Part shown: in pieces, positions 30,721 to 53,417 of the stretch
Position numbering within the stretch: position 1 is the first letter of the stretch
How the letters are laid out: every line of letters starts with the position of its first letter
NCBI GenBank assembly: GCA_034190875.2
Contig: CM067353.1
Span: 30,446,059 to 30,510,058, forward strand
Length of the DNA: 64,000 nt
Source: Urechis unicinctus
Lineage: Eukaryota; Annelida; Polychaeta; Xenopneusta; Urechidae
Direction: 5' to 3'
Made by a program: the position numbers and the translations under genes
Notes under the pieces: generated by a model
What the model was told of the DNA's origin: nothing
Seen by the model: only the letters and a program-made list of their open reading frames with translations
Databases searched by the model: none

Positions 30721-33541
30721 AGCATTTCAGTTTCACAGCGACTTGTCGTTCTCATTGGGACGCTGTCAGTAATTCGCGAGCTTGCCATGAGGCAGGTGCT
30801 TTCTCCCTTTGTATGGCCATAATTATGACCCGAGATGGTCGTGCTTGCAACGGGTTAATTAGTACAATACATGGGGACAGGTGCGCGTCTATACGCGGCC
30901 CGCGCATTAGCGGCGCTCTATTCAACAGTCCCACACCCTCGCCATTTGACGTGATTCGCACACACTTCATGCGGGTAACCACGTCTCATCCACCCCGGCT
31001 GTCCTGCCACCGAGACACTGTCAGCATTCTGCCAGTCGTTGGGTGGTCATTTCTCGCGCGGCTGGTTGATATTTGAGTTCTGCAGGTACAGAGTAACGAG
31101 CCAGAGAAGTGAGCGATTTGTAGATGTATCAGTTTGCTGACAAATCACAGGAGTCATCACATTACTCCAGCTCCACTCGTGTTGGTTGGGAGTGTGCCCT
31201 TTCGCCAGGCAGCATTCCCTCTTTGAAACAGTGCGTAACTTTTGAATTAATATTTTATGACCGTGGCCATTTTTTGGGATAAAGCTCATCGTTGTGCGGG
31301 CCGCGCGTCGTAACACATGACGCCACTCGGGGCATTAACAATCTCTCCCTGGCGCGCATGCCGACTTAACTATAATTGAATTCGCATATCAAGTCACGGA
31401 AAGCGGAAACAAAAGGGATAAAGAGAACAATTTATGTCTTGCTCCCTCGGTACCCATACCGGAAATAGGGCATACCCCCCACGTTGTTGTAAAGCGGATT
31501 AAATCTTGAACTCCCGACCACCCATAGCTAGATCATAGATCACGCGAGAGTCTAAACGATTGATGGTTCTCGGGATGAGCTATATCGCCTCAATTTACTT
31601 GTAAGTGAAAGCTCCATATTGGTTGTCATATTTATTCTTCTACAAATAGTCCTCTAAATTTACAAGAATTCCGATATATGACGTTCAGATTTTTTTACCT
31701 GTTTAAAATATCAGATAAATTATCATCTGAGCTTGTCAACGCATATAGAATCTAATTAAAACATAGCTAACAGTGATTAATGGTATACTACCTTCACTGA
31801 AGTAAAGGAACATTAATTTGGTGATCGTTGTCTTGAATGATATATGACGAAAACTTGCCCTGGACTACATTGTATTACTGAACATTTTCCCAGGTGGCGG
31901 TGACATTTAACGAGATTCTCTCTGATTCTCTCGTCTGTTTCATAGCATTGTGAAATCAGGCTGTACTAACTGTAGATATAGTTTTAAGAACCAGCGTCAG
32001 TTGCAGGAGCTGTGGTTGCCATGGTACCTGGCGAAATGAACATTGTGAATTTAAGTGTTGACGTGAATCGTGCTGCATTATGGATTGGTCACGTGATCAT
32101 CGCGTCCCGTTACCGTAAATCATGACGGTCGTAAAATCGTCTCTCGTGCGTAATTCATGAGCAATGGGCGAGGTACACCACCTTATAGGTGTTCCTTCTG
32201 TATACCTGAGTTCATTCATTGTGTAAATCCTCGTTGTATCACGGCTGTGTTATTGTACACTATGTTTAACACATACCACATACTATAAACTCGTTAATGG
32301 CCGATGTAAAGTTTTTCAAATTGTAAAAAATGGTCAAATTTCGTAAACGTTGAGTTGATGGATGCGGGTCTTAACGTCAAATTATAGCTCTTGCTAAGTG
32401 GATGAATAGCGCATCAGCGCGGCAACCTCGCTTGTTTCTGCTATGCCTGGCCTGTTGAATATGTTCGGGAATGATCTTAGCTCAGATATTTGACGGGAGA
32501 GGAATGGCGCTAGATTTACTACCGATCGTACCATCTGACCACGGTAGTTGTCAGCCGTGTCATATATTAATGTAGGCAACATTTACTAATGGCCGCTTAG
32601 CGGTTCGGCTTGACCTTGTTGTGGTAAGGTCATGTAAACATGACTAGATATGACTTGTTCATTGTAAATAGCTGAGCCATCATACGTACCATCATCTGCG
32701 TTCCTTCATCTAGCAATAAATATCCGTCTATCGTGATCCGAGGTGGGTCTGAAATGAAAGTATAATCTGGCATTTAGTTCCCTTTTCATGCCGCCACGAC
32801 TGATGTGTTTTATGGTCGAGGCAGATATGAAATATTGGAATGAAAGCAATATTTGCCATTGGCGTTGTGGTCGTATCGCATGATCTGAAACTGCGCATGA
32901 CAAACGCTGCATCCGCGTATATTTCATAAGGTGGGGCGTACAAATTGCTGATAACTCACCAACTGGCAACTGTTGTATTAAATACGGTATCAATGTGATA
33001 ATCATCGCTTCCCCTCCCAGTCGCATCTTATATTGGAGTTTTAACCAAACACCGTTAAGTTATCATCAGACACAAGTCATGCCACGTTAGCTGTTCTGAA
33101 CGAGAGAAATGCGCGTACTTATTTAATGTGGTAAATGTAGCCTCAAGCGCCCCAAACCAGACCTCATTGAATAATCAGTTTGTAATGAATAAGTTCTCTT
33201 GACCCCACAGCAGCCTCCCGACCTTCTTCTTCCTCACAAGCCCCGGCAGAGTGGCCTTTACGGGTGGTATTCCGGCGGCGCTCAATCAATCCTGTCCTTT
33301 GCAGGTTTAATTGCTTTCCATATAAGGCAGGCGGCAGGTAGGTAGGTGGCAGAAGATGCGGCATGCACAGACAGGATCCAGAGGCCGGGCTCTTTGAGGC
33401 CGCAGATTCATTGGTCTGTTATTGCGTAGAAGTCATTGGGGAGGTCGTAAAGTTAGGACGAACATGGCTAGGCATTAAAGCAGCCGGCTTAGCTGGGTCG
33501 ACTGGCTCGGTGGGTGTGAGTCAGTGGTATGGAAGGTAAGT
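30721..33541. other. Intergenic, nothing recognised
   Basis: Partial decayed words of the 45 bp unit persist to about 31,030 (for example GACACTGTCAGCATTCTG). Beyond that I see no supported gene or repeat. Confidence 0.5.
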
Positions 33542-34325
33542 ATAGGGTTTAACGGCACACCAGTGTATTATATGGTGCCTAGGGCCAGTACGGCAATGAC
33601 GTGAGGTTACCAACATCCTCACACACTGTACCATATACAAACCTGGCTAGTGCCAGTACGGCAATGACGTGAGGTTACCAGCATCCTCACACACTGTACC
33701 ATATACAAACCTGCCTAGTGCCAGTACGGCAATGACGTGAGGTTACCAGCATCCTCACACACTGTACCATATATAAACCTGCCTAGTACCAGTTCGGCAA
33801 TGACGTGAGGTTACCAGCATCCTCACACACTGTACCATATACAAACCTGCCTAGTGCCAGTACGGCAATGACGTGAGGTTACCAGCATCCTCACACACTG
33901 TACCATATACAAACCTGCCTAGTGCCAGTACGGCAATGACGTGAGGTTACCAGCATCCTCACACACTGTACCATATACAAACCTGCCTAGTGCCAGTTCG
34001 GCAATGACGTGAGGTTACCAGCATCCTCACACACTGTACCATATACAAACCTGCCTAGTGCCAGTACGGCAATGACCAGCATCCTCACACACTGTACCAT
34101 ATACAAACCTGCCTAGTGCCAGTTCGGCAATGACGTGAGGTTACCAACATCCTCACACACTGTACCATATACAAACCTGCCTAGTGCCAGTACGGCAATG
34201 ACGTTAGGTTACCAGCATCCTCACACACTGTACCATAAACAAACCTGCCTAGTGCCAGTACGGCAATGACGTGAGGTTACCAACATCTTCACACACTGTA
34301 CCATATACAAACCTGCCTAAGAACT
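33542..34325. repeat. 68 bp minisatellite, about 11 copies
   Basis: The unit CCAGTACGGCAATGACGTGA, followed by GGTTACCAGCATCCTCACAC and ACTGTACCATATACAAACCTGCCTAGTG split over the remainder, repeats from about 33,586 to 34,318. One copy has lost GTGAGGTT (near 34,075). The array is preceded by TTTAACGGCACACCAGTG at about 33,548; a relative of this lead sequence occurs at 40,487, suggesting the array grew inside a dispersed element. Confidence 0.95.
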
Positions 34326-35085
34326 CCATAATCCGCTTACTTGCAGTATCAATATCAATTTTCGATCAATCAATGGGCAATCACCCCCCCCCCCCCCTCA
34401 CCCGCTCCCCAACACACACCCCGTTTTCTCGTACATCAGAATGTCCGCACCTCGGTGTTAAGATGCTGGAGTCTCATCGGTCGTAAGGAAAGCACGAAGG
34501 GGTGAAAATGACCGTCTGCCCTCCATCCAGCCTTATTGCAGCCACCCCTGCCCCGTCTCCCCTGCATTGTAACTGCTTACCTGACCCCCTCCTTGTGGTT
34601 CGCATTTATGAGGTGAAAACGACCACCCCACAATCCCAGCACGCGAATTACCAAATTGAATTGGGAATAACACCATGTCTTCCTTTCATGCGTCCAAATT
34701 GATAGTGATCTGAGCACGGGTGATGAGAATGGGTGCAATCGGTCGGGGAAACTACGAGCTTATTATACCATCACGCATAGCTGTTGGTTTGTCTTACACC
34801 AGTCCTAAGACCAGTCCTAAGACCTATGCTACACCAAACGTAGGCCCAAATACAGGGCCATTGTTACTCTAATTTCTAATGCTAAAGTAACTTCCACGCT
34901 GGTCCGATGTTTATTAGGAAACGCAGGTCCAATGCAAAACTCCATGTTACTTCAAAACCTATGACAAATATGTCAGCCCAAACATAGAACAAATATTTCA
35001 CCAACCACTTAGCCATTGTTGCTCCGAACGCAGGGCCAATGGTACTCAAACCTCTGGGCCAGGCTTGTTCCAAGCAATATAATGC
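34326..35085. other. Intergenic with a short poly-C run
   Basis: A run of about 14 C lies at 34,384-34,398. Nothing else is recognised. Confidence 0.5.
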
Positions 35086-36560
35086 GGAACAACAATGAAG
35101 CAATGAGGTTCCTGACGATGTCACTCCCAAAAATGAAGCAACGAGACTCCTGACGATATCACACCCAACAATGAAGCAACGAGACTCCTGACAACGTCAC
35201 TTCCGAAAATGAAGCAACGAGACTCCTGACGATGTCACTTCCAAAAATGAAGCAACGAGACTCCTGACGATGTCACTCCCAACAATTAAGCAACGAGACT
35301 CCTGACGATGTCACTCCCAACAATGAAGCAACGAGACTCCTGACGATGTCACTCCCAACAATGAAGCAATGAGGTTCCTACGTTGTCACTCCCAACAATG
35401 AAGCAACGAGACTCCTGACGCAAAACTGAAGCAACGAGACTCCTGACGCTGTCACTCCCAAAAATGAAGCAATGAGACTCCTGACGATGTCACTCCCAAC
35501 AATGAAGCAACGAGACTCCTGACGATATCACTCCCAAAACTGAAGCAACGAGACTCCTGACGATGTCACTCCCAAAATGAAGCAACGAGACTCCTGACGA
35601 TGTCACTCCCAACAATTAAGCAACGAGACTCCTGACGATGTCACTCCCAACAATGAAGCAATGAGACTCCTGACGATGTCACTTCCAAAAATGAAGCAAC
35701 GAGACTCCTGACGATGTCACTCCCAACAATTAAGCAACGAGACTCCTGACGATGTCACTCCCAACAATGAAGCAACGAGACTCCTGACGATGTCACTCCC
35801 AACAATGAAGCAACGAGGCTCCTGACGATGTCACTCCCAACAATGAAGAGAACGAGACTCCTGACGATGTCACTCCCACAAATGAAGCAACGAGGCTCCT
35901 GACGATGTCACTCCCAACAATGAAGCAACGAGACTCCTGACGATGTCACTCCCAAAAATGAAGCAACGAGACTCCTGACGATGTCACTCCCAAAAATGAA
36001 GCAACGAGACTCCTGACGATGTCACTCCCAACAATGAAGCAACGAGACTCCTGACGATGTCACTCCCAACAATGAAGCAACGAGACTCCTGACGATGTCA
36101 CTCCCAACAATGAAGCAACGAGACTCCTGACGATGTCACTCCCAACAATGAAGCAACGAGAGACTCCTGACGATGTCACTCCCAAAAATGAAGCAACGAG
36201 ACTCCTGACGATGTCACTCCCAACAATGAAGCAACGAGACTCCTGACGATGTCACTCCAACAATGAAGCAACGAGACTCCTGACAATGTCCTGACGAAAA
36301 TGAAGCAACGAGACTCACTCACTCCCAACAATGAAGCAACGAGACTCCTGACGATGTCACTCCCAACAATGAAGCAACGAGACTCCTGACGATGTCACTC
36401 CCAACAATGAAGCAACGAGACTCCTGACGATGTCACTCCCAACAATGAAGCAACGAGACTCCTGACGATGTCACGTCCAACAATGAAGCAACGAGACTCC
36501 TGACGATGTCACGTCCAACAATGATGCAACGAGGCTCCTCAATGTCGCTCCCAAAATTTA
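35086..36560. repeat. 38 bp minisatellite, about 38 copies
   Basis: The unit CAATGAAGCAACGAGACTCC followed by TGACGATGTCACTCCCAA repeats head to tail for 1.45 kb. Common variants are AAAATGAAGC for CAATGAAGC, CAATTAAGC, and GAGGCTCC. Variants recur in clusters, as expected for array growth by unequal exchange or slippage. Two copies are scrambled (near 35,420 and 36,290). Confidence 0.97.
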
Positions 36561-36740
36561 AGCTATGTTTCTGCAAACATCTTCCTGGACGGACCGGAGC
36601 CTTTTCACTTCCAACAATGAAGCTATGATGTTCCTGGCGATGTCACTCCCGACAATGAAACAATGAGGCTCCCAACAATGTCGCTGCCAAAATTTAAGCT
36701 ATGTTTCTGCAAACATCTTCCTGGACGGACCGGAGCAAAA
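36535..36740. repeat. Direct repeat of about 55 bp at the end of the 38 bp array
   Basis: The phrase AATTTAAGCTATGTTTCTGC followed by AAACATCTTCCTGGACGGACCGGAGC occurs at about 36,554 and again at 36,691, with two degenerate 38 bp units between. Confidence 0.9.
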
Positions 36741-37870
36741 TACTCTCCCAAATGTCTCTCAAAGATCCTGATTCTTCCCCGGGTTGGAGCTCAAAGCTGA
36801 TCGACTAGTTTAAAAAAAATATCCTTCCTGAAACCTTTTATGCTTTTTGAATGTTTCTCGCCTAGATTGTTTGGACTCAGATGATGTAGTACTTCGAATG
36901 GCCGTTCCGGTTTCTCTATACTCTCGAAATGTCTCTCAAAGGTCGCAGTGTTACTTCCCGGGTTTCCTCTGCTCAAAGCTGATAGTTCACATTTCTGTCG
37001 TGATGATTGACGATGACTCGCTCAAAATACCGTTCCGTTCCATTTCAATTGTCATATTTATGCCTGTGATGAAATTGAACCAATTGCACTCGCTCATCCT
37101 GACTGTGTCATCTTACCGCCCCTGTAGATTACATGTCACATGTCAATAGTTGGAGTTGTCATTTGTTTCATGTGACATGGGATAATAACAGCCACCAGGC
37201 GGCATTTATATCGGATCTCTGAGCTGATGTTTGGTTTGGATATGAATTATTGACCAGGAAAAGAAGTTCCATTTCTCTATTCGCTCATGTTTGAAATGCG
37301 CTTCAAATTGAGCTGGTCGTAGGATGTTAATGAAATGAGTATCGTCCGCATTTGATAATAATTTCGTAGGAATCATTTGATCCTGACTGTGTTATCTTAT
37401 TGGTCCTGTAGATTACATGTCATCTGTCAATTCGATCATTTCAATCATAAGCGCTTTTCATGTGCGTTGGGATAATAACATGTTGCATGTGATATCGAAT
37501 GTAGTGTTGCATTTCATTTGTATTAAGTGAAAATGTACTACAAGTATACCCTCATCTAGACCTTGGTGATATATCAGTCTGGATCGGATCATGGATAAAA
37601 TGAAATGATCTTCTGGTTATCTACGATTGGTCACGGCGCAAATGATCTGCATCTGTGAATTCGATTCGCTCCGAATCATTTTTGTGCGTTTGGTAATAGG
37701 GTCATATTGAATGTAGTTGTGCATTTCATTCGTCATTAAGTATTTGGCTCGTACTACAAGTATAGGCCTTAATGTTGCTTCCGGCTATTAGTTTTGCTGG
37801 ATTGATATGTTTCTTGCCCACGGACGGTCATGGTTAAGTGTTTAGTCCCAGAATGATACCATCCATTACA
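36741..37870. repeat. Weakly duplicated sequence
   Basis: Pairs of related phrases recur: TCTCTCAAAG..TTCCCGGGTT (36,756 and 36,931) and CCTGTAGATTACATGTCA (37,120 and 37,406). The segments are diverged and no gene is visible. Confidence 0.5.
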
Positions 37871-38720
37871 CGACATGCTTTGAATTATAAATACAGCATT
37901 AGGGAGCCTGTGGTTATGGCATGGATCGGCCCCTAAATACCCTGACCAGCTCGCGATATCCGGTACTACCCCTTGGCCGCTTTCTTTCCTTCCTCATCTT
38001 TATGCGAGGCTGATTTATTTCATTTCAGCGGTAGGAGATAGGGTCATAGTTTTGCACAGAGATGGCGAATGCAATGTCGAACAATCTCTCGTGAGAAGAG
38101 GCTATAAGTTTTGCTAACTTGATCTGGTGTCTTGAGATCGGACGTTCATGGGCTGTGTTAGGTGCGCATGCTCCACGCGCACGCGACATGCCCTATCTGA
38201 ATTATAAATACAGCATAGGGAGCAATTATATTATGGCTTGGTGCCGATAAATACCCTGACGGCTCGCGATATGATGGTACTAGTGACGATTTCTTTCTTC
38301 CTCATCAGTCGATCGATGCTCGTGGATCCACGATTAAAACCAGCCCTATTCAATCAATTCAATATCCGTCATCTTTAATACAGAGATGGCGAGCCCCTGC
38401 AATGACGAATGGGTCTCTGATGAGAAGAGGACATAAGCTCACGATGCTAACTGCGTCTGGTGTGAGAGATCGTGCGTTGGTGGGCTGTGTTAGGTGCGCA
38501 TGCTCACGCGCACGCGCCCTATCTGCGGTCTGATGGTAGCAATTATATTAATCCTACTTGGTGCCGATAATGCAGGACGGCTTCGCTGATGGTAAGTGAC
38601 GATATCTTGTCATCAGTCGACAATGTGTGGATCACGATCCTGTACACCCTGCAATTACTCAATCCATATGTCGCGCACAATCCGCGCCGAAATGAAACCA
38701 ATCGTTGCGTCTGGTGTCTT
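37871..38720. repeat. Tandem duplication, unit about 325 bp, three decayed copies
   Basis: TTATAAATACAGCATTAGGG with GATAAATACCCTGAC, CTCGCGATAT and TTTCTTTC..CCTCATC recurs at 37,884, 38,206 and, degenerate, at 38,535. The phrase GGGCTGTGTTAGGTGCGCAT followed by GCTCACGCGCACGCG precedes the second and third copies (38,151 and 38,484). Confidence 0.8.
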
Positions 38721-38869
38721 AAGTGCCAAAGTTTAATAGTTACGGCCACTACGTCTTGATTTATGTCCGCCATCTACAAATTAGCCATCCTGATTGTTAA
38801 TGAGGACACGTGTGGAGTTCACGTGGACAGGATCATCCTGTAAATCATCCCCTGGTGGGAATACGAAGT

Positions 38870-39195
38870 TTGTGCTAATTATGGCGCATGCGTCAGTGAC
38901 CCGCTCACTGCCTCGGTCGCCTTGGTCCCCGTATGTAGTGTAGTCCATAACGGCTGACTCCAAACGGCTCGTCAGCATGGAGTGCATAGTTAACATGCAA
39001 GCAGTGCCTGCCCTGGAACACTGTCAATTACCAGCAGTGTATAGATGACCCCTCCAAGTGTAATAGAAAGGACTAGGCGTGACTCGATGAGGGGGTTGGG
39101 GGAACAGCTGTTAGGGGACAGAAGGCGCATGCGTCAGTGACCCGCTCACTGCCTCGGTCGCCTGGTTTGGGGTGTAGTCCATAACGGAGGTTTCT
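38870..39195. repeat. Direct repeat of about 70 bp, 245 bp apart
   Basis: GGCGCATGCGTCAGTGACCC followed by GCTCACTGCCTCGGTCGCC and TGTAGTCCATAACGG occurs at 38,882 and 39,125, almost identical. Confidence 0.92.
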
Positions 39196-39264
39196 AGGAA
39201 ACCGAGGATAAGAGAGGTTGGTGTTAGCTCCTAGGTTGAGAGGCTGGTGGTGTGGTATAGTGAT

Positions 39265-40475
39265 AGTGAGGATGATTATTGAAGATGAAGATGATTATGA
39301 TGATGTAGAAGGTGGTGAAGATGATTATGACGATGATGATTATGATTATGTAGAAGGTGGTGAAGATGATTATGACGATGATGATTATGATAATGTAGAA
39401 GGTGGTGAGAAGATGATGATGAGGAAACCGAGTGAGAAGAGATGATTATTAGAAGGATGAGATTGATGATTATGACGATGGTGATTATGATTGATGTATG
39501 ATTGGTGAAGATGATGATGATGATGATTATGTAGAAGGTGGTGAAGATGATGATGATGATTATGACGATGATGATGATTATGATTATGTAGAAGGTGGTG
39601 AAGATGATTATGACGATGATGATTATGATAATGTAGAAGGTGGTGAAGATGATTATGTAGAAGGTGGTGAAGATGATGATGATGATTATGACGATGATGA
39701 TTATGATTATGTAGAAGGTGGTGAAGATGATGATGATGATGATTATGTAGAAGGTGGTGAAGATGATGATGATGATTATGACGATGATGATGATTATGAT
39801 TATGTAGAAGGTGGTGAAGATGATGATGATTATGTAGAAGGTGGTGAATATGATGATGATGATTATGACGATTATGATTATGTAGAAGGTGGTGAAGATG
39901 ATGACGATTATGATTATGTAGAAGGTGGTGAAGATGATGATGACGCTGATTATGACGATGATGATGATGATTATGTAGAAGGTGGTGAAGATGATTATGA
40001 TGATGATGATGATTATGATGATTATGATTATGTAGAAGGTGGTGAAGATGATGACGATTATGATTATGTAGAAGGTGGTGAAGATGATGATGACGATGAT
40101 TATGACGATGATGATGATGATTATGTAGAAGGTGGTGAAGATGATGATGATGATGATTGTGACGATGATGATTATGTAGAAGGTGGTGAAGATGATGATG
40201 ATGATGATGATTATGACGATGATGATGATTATGATTATGTAGAAGGTGGTGAAGATGATGACGACGATGATTATGATGATTATGTAGAAGGTGGTGAAGA
40301 TGATGATGATGATGGTTATGATGATGATTATGTAGAAGGTGGTGAAGATGATGATGATGATGATGATGATTGTGACGATGATGATTATGTAGAAGGTGGT
40401 GAAGATGATGATGATGATGGTTATGATGATGATTATGATAATGTAGAAGGTGGTGAAGATGATGATGATCATCAT
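39265..40475. repeat. GAT-rich minisatellite (acidic-looking frame)
   Basis: A fixed 15-mer, GTAGAAGGTGGTGAA, alternates with runs of GAT, GAC and TAT codons over 1.2 kb. There are about 25 copies with spacers of 9-45 bp, always multiples of three within 39,498-40,475. The plus strand therefore reads as VEGGE between Asp/Tyr runs, and the minus strand as TTFY between Ile runs. I see no start context, domain or splice signal assigning it to a gene. It ends at a small GAT/ATC inversion (40,464-40,480). Confidence 0.9.
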
Positions 40476-40480
40476 CATCA

Positions 40481-40926
40481 TAATTTAACGGAACACCAGC
40501 ACTTATATGTTATATAGTGCCTACTAAGATGGGTTAAATTTGAACGAATAAAATTAACCTGATTCAGCAGCTTTAGGATAAATGGGGAAAAGAGGGAGAT
40601 AGATCTATGTGGATGAAGATGAACTAAAACAAGAAGATGAAAAAGATAAAGATGCAATTTATTATCCAAGGGCAAGTCACCACCAGCAAATTGGTTGGAC
40701 CAGACCGTCCCAGCCTCTCGTGTAAATAAATTCTGGGCCAAAGTGGTTTTTGTAGATATGGCCCTCGCAAGGACCTCTCCATTCAACCACCTAGAGCCCA
40801 TTGTCCTCCGACACTAGTCGCAACCCACGGCAAACAGGTCGCCACCTATTAGCAGATTTGTCACCTCTTGCGACATGTAGGAGGATACAGTGGGCCTATT
40901 CTACCTCCGAACCCTCAGGGGAATCA
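40481..40926. repeat. Dispersed repeat remnant
   Basis: TTTAACGGAACACCAGCACT at 40,486 resembles the lead sequence at 33,548. The right part (CGGCAAACAGGTCGCCACCT near 40,830 and GACATGTAGGAGGATACAGT near 40,871) has the look of an interspersed element I associate with mollusc-like genomes; this is memory, not a search. Confidence 0.4.
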
Positions 40927-40936
40927 TGATGACGAC

Positions 40937-40997
<61 letters not shown>

Positions 40998-41039
40998 GTG
41001 TTAATGATGATGATGAATGGTGTTAATGACGATGATTGG

Positions 41040-41127
<88 letters not shown>

Positions 41128-41128
41128 A
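40927..41128. repeat. (GAT)n microsatellite upstream of the first THSD1 exon seen
   Basis: Two GAT runs (40,927-40,996 and 41,038-41,128) are separated by a degenerate stretch. The second run ends about 50 bp before the splice acceptor at 41,176. Confidence 0.97.
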
Positions 41129-41176
41129 TAGACAATGATATCGATATTTATGATGATAATCTCCTTGTGGTTTCAG

Positions 41177-51137
<9,961 letters not shown>

Positions 51138-51944
51138 TTGTCAGCGTGTTAACGAATCCTCTCACAGACAACCAAGTTGTTGCTTTATGGCGGACTTGTG
51201 TCCATACTGAATGCCTCTCCGGAAACTTCTAAAGTTGTAAGGGGAGTGATACTAAAACGCAGTTGGTGAAGTCGACTTGCGTGGTATAACGGAGGACGGG
51301 ATCTGTGCAATACGATGTTTGTGATCTTTTGGTACAGCTGTTGAAATCAGACGGAGGTGGATGTGGGATGGGGAAGCTTGGATACAACTTAACATCATCG
51401 AGAATCCATTTTGTTTCTAAGATCAACATGGCTCCCTGATGGGTTATACGCTTGTTTGGAGATGGTTTTTTTTAAAATTGTAAATGAAGTATTCTACCAT
51501 GACGTATGCAGCATCAAATTGGCAAATTATGTTTGTATTTTCATGAGTAATTTTTTCACTATCTATCTCCAGGGATATTACCATAAGGTGATATAAGTAG
51601 ATTACAGTCTCCATAACAACAAGGATTTTTATGGTACAGCCGCAACCGTGTTCATGTTTAACCCTGTCTGTGTTAACAGTATACTCATAAATGTGTTCAA
51701 TTGAATGTGTCCAAACGTGGACTTTCTGATATGCGATGACTGGTCGTTAATTTATTGATGCTCTTGTAATCAAATATGTAGTTGCTTACAAATCTATAAT
51801 TAGTTAAGGATCTCAAGAGTTAGTAGAATGCATATTTGTGATGAGCTTATGTGGTTGGTCTGAAAAATATTACTTTTTGAACATTCATTCTTGTCTGAAC
51901 CTTTCGTATTTAAATAACATCGGATGATCGCATTTGATAGTTAT

Positions 51945-52002
51945 AATAAATTCAGTGTGATTTGAGTGATTAAGTGTGTTATGGCATATTATTGCCAATA
52001 AA
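51945..52002 (+). promoter_or_regulatory. Probable THSD1 polyadenylation signals
   Basis: Canonical AATAAA occurs at 51,945-51,950 and 51,997-52,002, about 810 and 860 bp after the stop codon, in AT-rich sequence. This implies a 3' UTR of about 0.85 kb. Confidence 0.55.
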
Positions 52003-52144
52003 TTATTTTAAAAAATGAGTTATTTGAGTTATCGGGTCAATAATTAGGCGACGCATGATTAATGTAAACAATAATTGCAAGATAATGTTGCTATTTTAGA
52101 CAATTTCGAAATATGCGTTTCATCGCCAATAAATCAATTAGTAG

Positions 52145-52960
52145 CCAGAATCGCAGACGCTCGGTTCCCGATGTCAAGTTTCCGAGCGCCAAGCCTCTAT
52201 CTATATATAACTGTTGGGGACCGAGTGGCGTGGCGCGAATGACTTTCTTCGACTCTGCAGCATGTTGACATCAACATGACAAAGTATGCATCATGTCATA
52301 TTTGATATTGCGTGGATGTAAGACAGATTTGAGGAGGCATCTGCACAATTCTAGCCCTACAAGACGTCTGAGTAGACGTCTTACTTTCTCTTAAACCGAC
52401 GCAATGTAAAAAAAATTGAGATCGATTCAGACAACTACCAAACACCAAGCATACCCAAGTGATGGAGTTTTAGAATGCACGGACAATTTTATCCCTTTTC
52501 GGCGAGGGATTTCATCCATGGTAATTATTTATAGTTCGATCAATTTGGGAAGCGGTACTAAGTCCGAAACACAGCACCATGTTTGTTTTCAAGTTCAAGA
52601 CCACGTGCATCGCGCTTGCTCAGAATGATGTGACCCATCGACGACTAATACTAAGGCAATGCGGATGAGTCGGCGGGATATCGCGGTAAATCACGCGACC
52701 CAATATTTTTCAAAATGGCGGGCATCGTATCGCGATTTTTCGGAAATGATATACAGATGGCATATCTTGAAGATTAGCGTAGAGTGGGGTTAAGTTTTTG
52801 GGTGCGTTAGGTCTTTTTATTGTACAGGCTCTTGATATATGTTATTTTCTAGATGCGTTATGTAGCACATTAGCCAAACGCGTTTTCTTGGACGCGCGGA
52901 AAATGTTGAAGCAGAATGGTATATATTTGTGTGACCCAGCCAATGCAGCCCCTGGCGTAT
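52145..52960. repeat. Dispersed repeat family A, copy 3, with perfect hairpin
   Basis: CTACAAGACGTCTGAGTAGA at 52,358, AAATGGCGGGCATCGTATCG at 52,722 and GGCTCTTGATATATGTTATT at 52,827 match the copy at 20 kb in the same order and orientation. At 52,361-52,382 the arms AAGACGTCT and AGACGTCTT flank the loop GAGT as a perfect 9 bp stem. No coding frame was recognised. Confidence 0.7.
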
Positions 52961-53319
52961 CGACCATTTAGTATCATTTAACTCGCATTTGAGGGGTCTT
53001 AGCCTTCTATCTCTTGCTCATGTTAAGGCTCTGTCTGTCCTCACAAAAATTAATTGCGACTTCATAGCTTTGTTTGATTGGCGTTTTTGATTGAAACATC
53101 AGGATGTTGCTGATGCCGCTGTCGGTGACGTCGACGATATATATATCTCAGCGGACACAGTACACAAATAACGTCGAGAAGCGTGGAATCTTGTGATAAG
53201 AATGCAGTGATAAGCCGCTGTGTTATCATGTAGAGAGTGTTCTGCATATTCGAGGAACGATGTGGGAGTTTCAAGCTTTCAATGACACTTATCCTCTCCC
53301 TCTTTCTGTTACAGAGAGG

Positions 53320-53322
<3 letters not shown>

Positions 53323-53414
<92 letters not shown>
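53323..53414. repeat. (GA)n microsatellite
   Basis: About 90 bp of GA dinucleotides, followed by a purine-rich tail to 53,470 in which GATGGTGAGA recurs. Confidence 0.97.

Positions 53415-53417
<3 letters not shown>

Noticed and set aside
26060-31076. Very long open frames of 650-1,660 residues on both strands
   Set aside because: They are produced by CCCT and 45 bp repeats that contain no stop codons in several frames. There is no codon bias, domain or splice context.
35086-36560. Regular repeats that could be mistaken for a CRISPR array
   Set aside because: Units are directly adjacent with no unique spacers, in an intron-rich animal genome.
39276-40517. Open frames of 339 (+) and 401 (-) residues over the GAT array
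   Set aside because: Simple periodic sequence. The minus frame is only Ile runs with TTFY. No independent coding evidence.
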